64,000 nucleotides of DNA from JBFHIJ01 sp963678775 (GTDB lineage Bacteria; Bacteroidota; Ignavibacteria; Kapaibacteriales; UBA2268). Numbering within the stretch: position 1 is the stretch's first letter; every line of letters begins with the position of its first letter. Location: NCBI GenBank assembly GCA_963678775.2, contig CAXXGR010000004.1, positions 1 to 64,000 of the forward strand, read 5' to 3'. The position numbers and the translations under genes are program-made. Shown here piece after piece: positions 27,218 to 35,620 of this stretch. The notes beneath the pieces are model-generated. The model did no database searches, had not been told where the DNA came from, and saw only the letters and a program-made list of their open reading frames with translations.

Positions 27218-27376
27218 TTAAGCACGCATTCTACAGGCAAACCCTGAATTTGTAATTGGAATATGCGAATATTAGTTTTTATATATTATATTGTATTTAA
27301 CTTTCAGTCTCAGAATTATACTCATTTATTTGGGTCTAAAATTAAATACAAATCTATAAATCTATTTCGGAATGAA

Positions 27377-28921
27377 ATGAAAACAAAAGAACTTTTATTA
27401 TTTGCTTTGGCAATAATGATTTTACCTATTATCACCGGTAGAATGGTAGCTTCTACTAATGAAGATATCATCAAATATCTAGAGTCAACTAAAGAGCACT
27501 CGGAAACTATAATCGTGGATGGTGCATTACTCAAGATTTCAGACGCTCTATTTATGGAAGCACAACTGGGCTACAACTTAAGCAATAACAGCTGGGGCGG
27601 CAACCTAACTTCTATCTTCTTTTTAAAACAAGGAAACAAACTAACACCGATAGATATTGACATGTCAATGATACCGACCACTAAAGAATTTATCTCATCT
27701 ATAAAAAAGAGTTTCTCTCTAAAAACAGATGAAGATGCTCTTTCCTTCCAGACTATGCTCTCTGCTTTTGACCGTCAGGCTTTTTCTAAAGGCTATTACC
27801 AAAGCGGTAACAAATGGTACTTTGTAAGAAGTGAGATGTTTGGCGATAAATCAGGCTTCTTAGTTACTACAGATGATGCAGGTAAAGTTCAAAAGATAGA
27901 ATATACTGGTAAGTTTGAAGTGGAAATACCTGAGACAAAAGACTCAGGCGAAAAGGAAAAATATAACGAAGAGGAAGTGCTCGAACTAATGCTTAGCACC
28001 TTTACAGATATTATTCAAGCTCAGCTGGATAAAGAAAGTAACGAAGATATGTTCGCTGCTCCGACTCCAAAAGTACACCCTTCGGAAAAGGACAGCAAAG
28101 AAATGCAAAAAATAGTAGCCAAAATGTACAAACACAGGTTTGAAGCTGAAGTTTTAACAAGTAAATATCTTCCGCTTGTATCAGATGCAAAAATTTATAA
28201 TGCCGCACTAATCATCGATCAGTCAACTCCTGAATATCAATCTGAGTCAAGACAGAACACAATCGTAATAGATTATAAAGGTGAACTGAGCAGAGTCGGC
28301 AATCTGAAATCTATGTTTTCTAACAACTTGTTTCTAAACAGCATAAAATCTGACTTCTCACTGAAAAAAGAAGCAAACATCAAAGCCTTCAATTCACTTT
28401 TGGACGAACTGGATCCGGGTGAAAAAGACGCAGTTGAAACAGTCAAAAAGGACAATATAATTGCATATATAAGAGAAAAAAGTTTTGATGATAAGATGGC
28501 TTATCTTTTACTCTTAGACAAAATCGGAAAGATTATTGCGATAGATTATAATAATTACAACGAAAAAAGCATACTAAAACTAAAAGCAAAAGATCCAAAT
28601 TACAAAGTTGACTTTGCATTCAAATTAGTTAAACCTACCAGCACAAAACTTACAATATCTGCTGACGAAACTATCCCTGTGGAAATAACATTTGACGAGA
28701 AATCGGCATTAGTGCATAGCGCATGGCTATTGACTCAGTTAGACGGGAAGATGATGGGAATGGAAGTAAACTCTGAAGGTATAGAATCGCCATTCAGCGA
28801 TGAAATTCCGGGTGAATATCTCAAATCCGGTAAGCACTTAGTTGAATATATCCTAATGCCTCCGGGTAATAACACCAAAAAAGCTTTTGCTAAAATTACT
28901 ATCGAAGTAGAAGTAAAGTAA
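27377..28921 (+). CDS. exported protein of unknown function
   Basis: A 514-residue protein from the ATG at 27377, where a signal-like hydrophobic N-terminus begins (MKTKELLLFALAIMILPIITG). The frame stays open for 38 more codons upstream, but these encode AT-rich non-conserved-looking residues before the signal peptide. The body is lysine- and aspartate-rich, mixed alpha/beta, with no recognised catalytic motif. The last 110 residues (about 400-514) alternate beta-strands and resemble an Ig-like fold (LTISADETIPVEITFDEKSA). No lipobox or T9SS domain is present. It is flanked by terminators, so it is monocistronic. Confidence 0.65.
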   Translation: MKTKELLLFALAIMILPIITGRMVASTNEDIIKYLESTKEHSETIIVDGALLKISDALFMEAQLGYNLSNNSWGGNLTSIFFLKQGNKLTPIDIDMSMIPTTKEFISSIKKSFSLKTDEDALSFQTMLSAFDRQAFSKGYYQSGNKWYFVRSEMFGDKSGFLVTTDDAGKVQKIEYTGKFEVEIPETKDSGEKEKYNEEEVLELMLSTFTDIIQAQLDKESNEDMFAAPTPKVHPSEKDSKEMQKIVAKMYKHRFEAEVLTSKYLPLVSDAKIYNAALIIDQSTPEYQSESRQNTIVIDYKGELSRVGNLKSMFSNNLFLNSIKSDFSLKKEANIKAFNSLLDELDPGEKDAVETVKKDNIIAYIREKSFDDKMAYLLLLDKIGKIIAIDYNNYNEKSILKLKAKDPNYKVDFAFKLVKPTSTKLTISADETIPVEITFDEKSALVHSAWLLTQLDGKMMGMEVNSEGIESPFSDEIPGEYLKSGKHLVEYILMPPGNNTKKAFAKITIEVEVK

Positions 28922-28929
28922 TTGGGTTC

Positions 28930-28965
28930 AGCCCCGCACTTAATTATAAGGTCGGGGCTTAGTTT
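28930..28965 (+). terminator. intrinsic terminator
   Basis: The stem AGCCCCG/CGGGGCT (28930-28936 and 28953-28959) is followed by TAGTTTTT, directly after the unknown exported protein gene. Confidence 0.8.
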
Positions 28966-29314
28966 TTACCCCGTAATTATACCTCTATATCACCTGTACT
29001 GAGCGACTATTGCTGATATTTATAATTCAAAAGAAATATGAAAATATCAGTTGTCAATTTAAAATACACACACTGCACATAGATTTTATAGATTATCCAC
29101 TCATCATCTTCATCCCTTACAAGTCATTGAATAACAAATAATTGCAAGTGCTGGCAAACTAAACTAACTTGCCACATATCATACTTAGATATACTTTTTT
29201 CCGTAATATTACATGGCATAACAGGATTTAATTTGCTTATTACTGGCACAGTAATTGTAACATTTTATGCAGTTTGAAAATTAAAGTTCTAAAAATTCTT
29301 ATTGGATATTTTTG
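28966..29314. other. intergenic region before the BadF-type kinase
   Basis: About 350 bp with no gene. Two short hairpins are visible: TGGCAA/TTGCCA near 29154-29176 and TTACTG-GCA-CAGTAA near 29239-29253. A sequence close to a sigma-54 site (TGGCACA-GTAA-TTGTA) overlaps the latter but has T instead of the critical C at -12. Confidence 0.4.
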
Positions 29315-30265
29315 ATGGCGAACACAAGCAATGATTATACTATAATTGGTATTGATGGCGGTGGCACTCACACTCGCGGTGTCCTATATAGAGAAGGTAA
29401 AGTAATCTCTACGGCAAAAGCCGGCACCACTCGTATAGGTGCGGTTGGAGTAGGCGAATCTTGCGAACGCACACTAAATGTTATAGTAGAGCTATGCAAC
29501 AAAGCAGAAATTGAAGCATCCGAATTAGATGCTGTTGTAGTTGGTTTGGCAGGCGTTTGGCTTGAAGAAGAAAAGAAAAGGTCTCAGCACTTACTCCGCA
29601 CTCTTGCGCGCGGTCAGTCTTTGACTTTCAACGACTTAGTTGTAACAAGTGATGCTGAGCTTGCAGTAGAAGGTGCTTTTGATGGTGGAAACGGTGTTAT
29701 TACTATTGTAGGCACGGGCTCGATCGGGCTTGGCAAGCAAGGTAAAGGCAAATTCATACGTGTAGGTGGCTGGGGCATCGAACTTGATGACGAAGGCAGT
29801 GGCGCATGGATTGGTCGCGAAGGTCTAACCGCTGCTGTAAGAGCTTTAGACGGCAGAGGCAAACCGACTAAAATGACAGAAGTTATTGATAACTTATACC
29901 CTACTATTGACATAGAAAACCCGAGAACTATCGTTAAGGCATACGCAGAAAGAGCTTTCGAGTATCATATGCTTACGCCTCACGTTATGCAATGCGCAGT
30001 AGAAGGAGACGAAATGTGTCTGGATATTATAAAAAGATCCGCTATTCACCTTTCCGAATTGCCACTGACTCTTGCTAAGCAGTACAACGGTAAAACAGTT
30101 CCGGTTGCACTTATGGGCGGCATCATAGACGCAGATACATTACTGGCAAATCTTCTTAGAGATGAAATATCTAAGTACGATCATTTGAAACTTGTAAAAC
30201 CAAAAGGAACTGCTCTGGACGGTGCAATTTCCTTAGGTATGAAACTAATAGAAGAAATGATTTAG
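29315..30265 (+). CDS. BadF/BadG/BcrA/BcrD-type ATPase, N-acetylglucosamine-kinase-like
   Basis: An ASKHA-fold kinase or ATPase of about 316 residues. The phosphate-1 motif IGIDGGGTHTRGVLY, the phosphate-2 segment ITIVGTGSIGLG and the following VGGWGIELDDEGSGAWIG are typical of the BadF/NAGK family, which includes N-acetylglucosamine and glucosamine kinases. The four-cysteine iron-sulfur site of true 2-hydroxyacyl-CoA dehydratase activators is not seen, so an amino-sugar kinase is more likely. A TTG at 29312 immediately precedes the ATG at 29315; ATG is preferred. The next gene starts 11 bp downstream, so the two are co-transcribed. Confidence 0.8.
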   Translation: MANTSNDYTIIGIDGGGTHTRGVLYREGKVISTAKAGTTRIGAVGVGESCERTLNVIVELCNKAEIEASELDAVVVGLAGVWLEEEKKRSQHLLRTLARGQSLTFNDLVVTSDAELAVEGAFDGGNGVITIVGTGSIGLGKQGKGKFIRVGGWGIELDDEGSGAWIGREGLTAAVRALDGRGKPTKMTEVIDNLYPTIDIENPRTIVKAYAERAFEYHMLTPHVMQCAVEGDEMCLDIIKRSAIHLSELPLTLAKQYNGKTVPVALMGGIIDADTLLANLLRDEISKYDHLKLVKPKGTALDGAISLGMKLIEEMI

Positions 30266-30276
30266 GTACAAAGACA

Positions 30277-31221
30277 ATGAAAATTCCAAATTTTGCAGAT
30301 ATACGTGCTGCCAAAGCACGTATATCTTCTTTTGTTAATGCCACTCCGCTCCTTACCAACAAGACAATAAATAATATCAGCGGTGCAGAAATTCACTTCA
30401 AATGTGAGAACTTCCAGAAAGTAGGCGCCTTTAAATTTAGAGGAGCTTGCAACGCAGTTTTTTCTCTAAATCAGGATGAAGCCTGCAAAGGCGTTGCGAC
30501 TCACTCGTCAGGAAATCATGCTCAAGCGCTGGCTCTTGCGGCTAAGATGCGTGGCATTCCGGCAACTATAGTTATGCCTGATAATTCACCGCAAGTAAAA
30601 AAAGATGCAGTAGCCGGTTACGGTGCAGATATAGTTTTCTGCGAACCTACTTTGGAAGCGAGAGAGTCAACTTTAGACAAAGTAATAGAAGATAAAGGAC
30701 ACACCTTCATCCATCCTTATGATAACTATAACGTTATCTGTGGTCAGGGTACAGCTACTCTGGAGATAATGGAATCTGCACATGATTTTGACTGCATTAT
30801 AGCTCCTGTAGGTGGAGGCGGCTTGCTTTCAGGCACTGCACTGGCAGCTAAAAGTATCAAACCCGGCATAAAAGTTTACGCAGCAGAGCCGGAGGGAGCA
30901 GACGACGCTTTTCGCTCTTTCGCTGCAGATAAGATTATTCCGTCAATAAATCCGAATACAATTTGCGACGGTTTGCTTACATCCCTTGGTCAGCTCAATT
31001 TTGAGATTATCAGGCAATACGTAGATGAAGTATTCACAGCCTCTGATGAAGAAATCAAAGGAGCAATGCGCCTTGTTTGGGAAAGGATGAAAATTATTAT
31101 AGAACCATCTTCAGCCGTTCCCTTAGCAATAGTTCTGAAAAATAAAGAGCTGTTTGCCGGAAATAAAATCGCAATTATTATTTCGGGGGGCAATGTAGAT
31201 TTGGGGAAATTGGTATTTTGA
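30277..31221 (+). CDS. PLP-dependent threonine/serine dehydratase or serine-racemase-like enzyme
   Basis: A fold-type II pyridoxal phosphate enzyme of 314 residues. The PLP-binding lysine is Lys53 (VGAFKFRGA), the substrate loop is SSGNHAQALALAA and the phosphate-binding glycine loop is PVGGGGLLSG near residues 178-187. There is no C-terminal ACT regulatory domain, so it belongs with catabolic threonine dehydratases, serine racemases and threo-3-hydroxyaspartate dehydratases. Length and the KFRGA motif fit the serine racemase branch, but specificity cannot be read directly. It is the second gene of a two-gene operon with the BadF-type kinase and ends in a bidirectional terminator. Confidence 0.85.
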   Translation: MKIPNFADIRAAKARISSFVNATPLLTNKTINNISGAEIHFKCENFQKVGAFKFRGACNAVFSLNQDEACKGVATHSSGNHAQALALAAKMRGIPATIVMPDNSPQVKKDAVAGYGADIVFCEPTLEARESTLDKVIEDKGHTFIHPYDNYNVICGQGTATLEIMESAHDFDCIIAPVGGGGLLSGTALAAKSIKPGIKVYAAEPEGADDAFRSFAADKIIPSINPNTICDGLLTSLGQLNFEIIRQYVDEVFTASDEEIKGAMRLVWERMKIIIEPSSAVPLAIVLKNKELFAGNKIAIIISGGNVDLGKLVF

Positions 31222-31241
31222 TTTGGCTAAAAAGCACATAG

Positions 31242-31278
31242 AAAAAGGCAGCCTTTATTATTAAAAGACTGCCTTTTT
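31242..31278. terminator. bidirectional terminator
   Basis: AAAAAGGCAG (31242-31251) pairs with CTGCCTTTTT (31269-31278), with A and T runs on both sides, between the convergent PLP enzyme gene and korB. Confidence 0.85.
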
Positions 31279-31301
31279 TAGTATCTATCTATCAGGAGAG
31301 A

Positions 31302-32351
31302 TTATCCGATTTCCCAGAAATCTTCGCCTTTCATTAGTGTTGTCAAATCACCTTCACCCAATTTTGCTTTTGTAGCTTCTATTTGGTCAACTACTAAGTC
31401 GCTGTATGTTGGTTTTTCTATATCCAAGAATACACCGAATGGACGAGGGACATCAGAATTGTAAGTCATGTTAGCTAAGATAAATGATAGTGTAGAATCT
31501 TTTTCATCATGAACTATCAAATCATCTGCTGAGTGAGAGCCATCAGTCAATGACACAACTCTAGGAGTAAAGCCATCAAGTTTGATACCTTTGTCTCTGT
31601 TTACGCCAAAGATTAACGGTTGGCCATGTTCTAACTGCACAGTGTGTTCCGCTCTAAGGTCTTTGTCAGAAAAGTTATTGAAAGCTGAGTTATTAAAGAT
31701 AACGCAGTTTGCATATACTTCACAGAATGAAACGCCTTTGTGAGCATTAGCTCTTTCAAAAAGCATTTTCAAATCTTTAGGATCTTTATCAATGCCACGA
31801 GCAAAGAAAGTAGCACCGGAACCCAAAGCTAATGCAGGAGGATTAAACGGATGATCAACAACTCCAAAAGGAGAAGATTTAGTTTTTTGACCCGGTTGGG
31901 AAGTAGGTGAGTACTGACCTTTAGTCAAAGAGTAAATCTCGTTGTTAAACATCAAAATGTTCAAATCCATATTCCTACGGCAAGCGTGAATCATGTGATT
32001 ACCACCGATACTCATGCAGTCACCGTCGCCGGTAGCAACCCAAACAGATAAATCAGGACGAGAAGTCTTAAGCCCGGAAGCTATAGCCAAAGCACGACCA
32101 TGGATTGAATGAAAACCATAGACATCCATATAATAAGGGAATCGACTAGAACAGCCAATACCTGAAATAAATGCAATTTTTTCCTTTGGTATGCCCAATT
32201 CAGGCATAATTTTTTGAACTTGGCTCAATATTGCATAGCCACCGCAACCTGCACACCAGCGTACATCTATGCCGGCTTTGAAATCAGAAGCTTTATATTC
32301 TAAAGTTCCAATATGGGGCTTATTTACTATATCATCAACATGTGTAAACAT
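31302..32351 (-). CDS. korB: 2-oxoglutarate:ferredoxin oxidoreductase, beta subunit
   Basis: The thiamine-diphosphate subunit of a 2-oxoacid:ferredoxin oxidoreductase, 349 residues. RWCAGCGGYA (31-40) supplies the conserved CxxC, TGDGD (107-111) with the later NNEIYSLTKGQ is the TPP/Mg site, and SGIGCSSR follows the first motif. The start at 32351 is chosen because GGAGG lies about 9 nt upstream and it is separated from the korA stop codon by one base; a start at 32378 lies inside korA. Together with KorA it interconverts 2-oxoglutarate and succinyl-CoA with ferredoxin, replacing or reversing the 2-oxoglutarate dehydrogenase step. Confidence 0.9.
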   Translation of the reverse strand: MFTHVDDIVNKPHIGTLEYKASDFKAGIDVRWCAGCGGYAILSQVQKIMPELGIPKEKIAFISGIGCSSRFPYYMDVYGFHSIHGRALAIASGLKTSRPDLSVWVATGDGDCMSIGGNHMIHACRRNMDLNILMFNNEIYSLTKGQYSPTSQPGQKTKSSPFGVVDHPFNPPALALGSGATFFARGIDKDPKDLKMLFERANAHKGVSFCEVYANCVIFNNSAFNNFSDKDLRAEHTVQLEHGQPLIFGVNRDKGIKLDGFTPRVVSLTDGSHSADDLIVHDEKDSTLSFILANMTYNSDVPRPFGVFLDIEKPTYSDLVVDQIEATKAKLGEGDLTTLMKGEDFWEIG

Positions 32352-32352
32352 C

Positions 32353-34191
32353 TTATTTGCCCTCCTGTAACAATTCATTTACTTTATCTTCTATTTCATG
32401 TGCTTTAAGCGGCGTACCTAAAACTTTATTATACTGTATCACTTCTCTCAAATATTTTGAGCGAATCAAAGTAGCTAAGTGACCTGTGTTTAACTCAGGC
32501 AAAAGCACTCTGTCAAATTTAGAAAGAACTTCTTCCATGTTTTTAGGGAAAGGATTGATATAACGCAAGTGAGCATAAGAAACTTTTTTACCTTCGCTTC
32601 TTAATTTATCAAATGCATCTTTGATAGCACCATAAGTACCACCCCAACCTAAAATCAACAAGTCGCCTGACTCTTCGCCTTCTACGTGAAGCTCAGGAAT
32701 GCTGTTAGCAACTCTTTCTACTTTTTCAGCACGATATTTAATCATTTTTGCGTGATTTTCAGGATCATGAGAAACAAGTCCTGTAATATCTTCTTTTTCC
32801 AAACCACCGATTCTATGCTCTAAACCTTCAGTACCCGGGATAGCCCACATACGAGCTAGAGTCTCAGGGTCGCGTTTGTAAGGAGCAAAAGTTTCTTTGT
32901 CAGTAGCAAATTTAACCTTTATGTCAGGTATTTCATCCATTGAAGGGATTCTCCAAGGGTTAGTACCTTGAGCAATATAACCATCAGTCATTAACATAAC
33001 AGGAGTCATATATTCCAATGCAATTCTGGCAGCTTCTACAGTAGCTTCAAAGCAGTCTGCAGCGCTGCTGGCAACAACGATTGGCATAGGAGCTTCGCCG
33101 TGTCTGCCATACATCGCCATAAGCAAATCAGATTGCTCAGGTTTAGTAGGAAGCCCCGTAGATGGTCCTGCTCTCTGTACATCAACGATTACTAAAGGCA
33201 ATTCTAAAATAACAGCTAAGCCCATAGCCTCAACTTTCAAAGAAAGTCCTGGCCCGCTGGTAGTAGTTACAGCAAGGTTGCCACCATAAGAGGCACCAAT
33301 AGCAGAGCATATACCTGCGATTTCATCTTCTGCCTGATAAGTTTTTACGCCAAAGTTTTTATACTCAGAAAGAAAATGTAATATTTCTGTAGCAGGCGTA
33401 ATAGGATATGAACCTAAGAAAAGAGGTAAATTCGCTTTTTGGGATGCAGCTACTAAACCAAGAGCCACTGCATTATTTCCTGTAACATTACGATAGAAAC
33501 CTTTTTTCAGATTGGCATTTTTAATTTGATATTGAGTATCGAATTTATCACTGGCTTTAGCATAATCAAAGCCTGCTTTTAATACTTTAAGGTTTGAATC
33601 CAAAATATCCGGTTTTTTGCCGAATTTCGTGTGCAACCATTTTTCAGTTGGTTCTAACGGTCTGTCAAACAACCAATAAGTAACACCAAGAGCAAAAATA
33701 TTTTTAGTTCTTGCTATGTTTTTGGAAGACATACCGGATTCAGCTAATATATTTTTTACTTCTTCTGTCATGTCGATAGCATAGACTTTGAAGTCCGCAA
33801 GATCACCATTTTCCAAAGGATTTACATCATACTTAGCCAATTCTAAGTTTTTCTTACCGAAACCGGCAGTATTGCAAACAATGATTCCACCTTTTTTGAT
33901 TTGAGGAAGATTCACTTTAAGAGAAGATGCATTCATTGCTACAAGCACATCTATCTCACTACCCGGAGTATTAATTTTTTTAGAACCAAATTGAATTTGG
34001 TAAGCACTTACTCCGTAAAGCGTGCCTTCCGGGGCGCGAATTTCTGATGGATAATCAGGAAATGTATTAACATCATTACCTACAATACCGGACGTATTAG
34101 AGAACTGTGTACCGCTAAGTTGCATACCGTCCCCTGAGTCTCCGGCGAACCTTATCGTTACCTCCTGGAGGTATTCTACTTTTTGTTCCAT
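32353..34191 (-). CDS. korA: 2-oxoglutarate:ferredoxin oxidoreductase, fused gamma-alpha subunit
   Basis: A 612-residue protein combining the gamma domain (about 8-195, IRFAGDSGDGMQLSGTQF) and the alpha pyrimidine-binding domain (about 225-600, GSYPITPATEILHFLS and AEDEIAGICSAIGASYGG). This gamma-alpha fusion is usual for KorA-type enzymes of Bacteroidota and Actinobacteria. It has no iron-sulfur ferredoxin domain, so electrons pass from the KorB cluster to a separate ferredoxin. The gene precedes korB by one base and forms a two-gene operon. The ATG at 34191 has no strong Shine-Dalgarno. Confidence 0.9.
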   Translation of the reverse strand: MEQKVEYLQEVTIRFAGDSGDGMQLSGTQFSNTSGIVGNDVNTFPDYPSEIRAPEGTLYGVSAYQIQFGSKKINTPGSEIDVLVAMNASSLKVNLPQIKKGGIIVCNTAGFGKKNLELAKYDVNPLENGDLADFKVYAIDMTEEVKNILAESGMSSKNIARTKNIFALGVTYWLFDRPLEPTEKWLHTKFGKKPDILDSNLKVLKAGFDYAKASDKFDTQYQIKNANLKKGFYRNVTGNNAVALGLVAASQKANLPLFLGSYPITPATEILHFLSEYKNFGVKTYQAEDEIAGICSAIGASYGGNLAVTTTSGPGLSLKVEAMGLAVILELPLVIVDVQRAGPSTGLPTKPEQSDLLMAMYGRHGEAPMPIVVASSAADCFEATVEAARIALEYMTPVMLMTDGYIAQGTNPWRIPSMDEIPDIKVKFATDKETFAPYKRDPETLARMWAIPGTEGLEHRIGGLEKEDITGLVSHDPENHAKMIKYRAEKVERVANSIPELHVEGEESGDLLILGWGGTYGAIKDAFDKLRSEGKKVSYAHLRYINPFPKNMEEVLSKFDRVLLPELNTGHLATLIRSKYLREVIQYNKVLGTPLKAHEIEDKVNELLQEGK

Positions 34192-34511
34192 CTGGATTTT
34201 AAAACCTTCTTACTTGTTTATTTAACTTAAGAACTTATGAAGACTTAACTTGTAAGTTAGCAAAAAAGCTACTAAAGTCAAGCAGTTTATTATCAATAAA
34301 GTTATTCTAATGAATATGTTTTTATCTTATAACAGTTAAGCATGCCCTAATTATTAGCAATGATTTTGACATCAGCTTGCTCAATAAAAAAAGGCATACA
34401 GTCTATTTTGTGTTTTTCCTATTTGTAGATTTGTGTGTATTTAAATCTAAGAAAAAAACAAATATCTATATGCCTTTTTTTCCGAAAATATAATTTTATT
34501 TCAGATTTAAG
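34192..34511. other. intergenic region containing a long bulged hairpin
   Basis: A 320-bp gap between korA and the DHOD-like gene. It contains the inverted-repeat structure described at 34386-34482 and otherwise only AT-rich sequence that should include the korAB promoter. No small gene was found. Confidence 0.5.
34386..34482. terminator. long structured terminator or small RNA candidate
   Basis: Outer arms AAAAAAAGGCATA and TATGCCTTTTTTT (outer pairs GGCATA 34393-34398 with TATGCC 34469-34474) continue into a bulged stem. An internal TAGATTT/AAATCTA hairpin sits in the loop. T runs occur at the 3' end on both strands, so it could terminate the DHOD-like transcript. At close to 100 nt it is much longer than the other terminators here, so a small RNA is possible. 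Confidence 0.55.
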
Positions 34512-35510
34512 CTATAATGCAACGTTGTAGTTTGTTAATGCCTTCATGTACTGTGCTCTTTCAAATTTTGTAGCATCTTTTGCTTTCTCTTTGCTCATGC
34601 TACCTTGCATCTGCACTATAGATTCGTATTCTTTGACGCTCATCCATGTTTGTATATCATTTAATACAGTAGTAAGATGGCCAATTCCATATTTGAAAAT
34701 GGCAGAACTCATCATAGTTACATTTGCACCTACCATCATAAGTTTTAGTACATCTTCCGCAGTGTGCACACCACCTGTAGCAGCGAAATCAGCTTTGAGT
34801 CTATATTTTAATATAGCAATCCATCTCAAAGCAAGTCTTATTTCTGATGAATCGCTCAGAACAATATTTGGCTCTATTTCTAATTCATCCAGATTAATAT
34901 CCGGTTGGTAAAATCTATTAAATAATACTAAAGCATCTGCTCCGGCATCATCAAACTTCTTAGCTGCATTTGCCATATTAGAATAGTATGGACTTAGCTT
35001 TAAGGCTACCGGAATGCTTACATGAGATTTGACTGATTTTAAAATATCTAAATATGAATTTTCCACATCTGCTGCTTCTAATCCAAATTCTGTAGGTACA
35101 TTATAGATATTCAGCTCGAGAGCATCTGCTCCGGCATCTTCCATCTGTTTTGAATATTCTGCCCAGCTGCCGGGTGAAGAGGCATTAAGAGATGCTATTA
35201 TAGGTATATCTACCACATCTTTTGCTTTTTTGATATGATTTAGGTATTCATCAGGTCCGAGTTTGTACTCTTCCGGTTCCGGAAAGTAAGAAAGAGCTTC
35301 AGCAAAGCTTTCTGTACCATGAGTTGTGTGATAGTACATACTTTTTTGCTCTAAAGTAAGTTGCTCTTCAAATAAAGAGTAAAGAACTACTGCGGCAGCT
35401 CCGGCATCTTCCATCTGCTTGATATTATCAATAGATTCAGAAAGAGGATTTGCAGACACCACTAAAGGATTTTTTAATTCCATACCAAGATAGCTTGTTT
35501 TAAGATTCAT
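34512..35510 (-). CDS. dihydroorotate-dehydrogenase-like FMN protein next to nifJ
   Basis: A 332-residue TIM-barrel protein of the DHOD family. The N-terminus (MNLKTSYLGMELKNPLVVSANPLS) and the C-terminal FMN-phosphate region (ATGGVHTAEDVLKLMMVGAN) are family-typical. The segment around NIYNVPTEFGLE differs from true PyrD. Proteins of this subgroup are frequently encoded beside nifJ and annotated only as DHOD-like; their reaction is not established. Here it follows nifJ by 110 bp on the same strand, with an intrinsic terminator between them, so it may depend on read-through or its own promoter. It is probably not the pyrimidine-pathway enzyme. Confidence 0.8.
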   Translation of the reverse strand: MNLKTSYLGMELKNPLVVSANPLSESIDNIKQMEDAGAAAVVLYSLFEEQLTLEQKSMYYHTTHGTESFAEALSYFPEPEEYKLGPDEYLNHIKKAKDVVDIPIIASLNASSPGSWAEYSKQMEDAGADALELNIYNVPTEFGLEAADVENSYLDILKSVKSHVSIPVALKLSPYYSNMANAAKKFDDAGADALVLFNRFYQPDINLDELEIEPNIVLSDSSEIRLALRWIAILKYRLKADFAATGGVHTAEDVLKLMMVGANVTMMSSAIFKYGIGHLTTVLNDIQTWMSVKEYESIVQMQGSMSKEKAKDATKFERAQYMKALTNYNVAL

Positions 35511-35556
35511 AAGTAAACCTCTAATTTATTACGTAAATAGATTTAATCACTATAAT

Positions 35557-35588
35557 AAAAAAACGGGCAATATGAAAAATATTGCCCG
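35557..35588 (-). terminator. intrinsic terminator after nifJ
   Basis: On the minus strand the stem CGGGCAATAT/ATATTGCCCG is followed by T7 (plus-strand A run 35557-35563). It lies between the nifJ stop codon and the DHOD-like start codon. Confidence 0.85.
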
Positions 35589-35620
35589 CTAATTTAACTA
35601 TCTTGCATTAATTTTTAAAA

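Noticed and set aside
29244..29259. Sigma-54-like site TGGCACA-GTAA-TTGTA upstream of the BadF-type kinase
   Set aside because: The -12 element has TTGT instead of TTGC, and no sigma-54 activator or paired gene is visible; a chance match is likely.
32352..32378. Longer start for korB at 32378
   Set aside because: It lies within korA and lacks a Shine-Dalgarno; the start at 32351 has GGAGG and follows the korA stop codon by one base.
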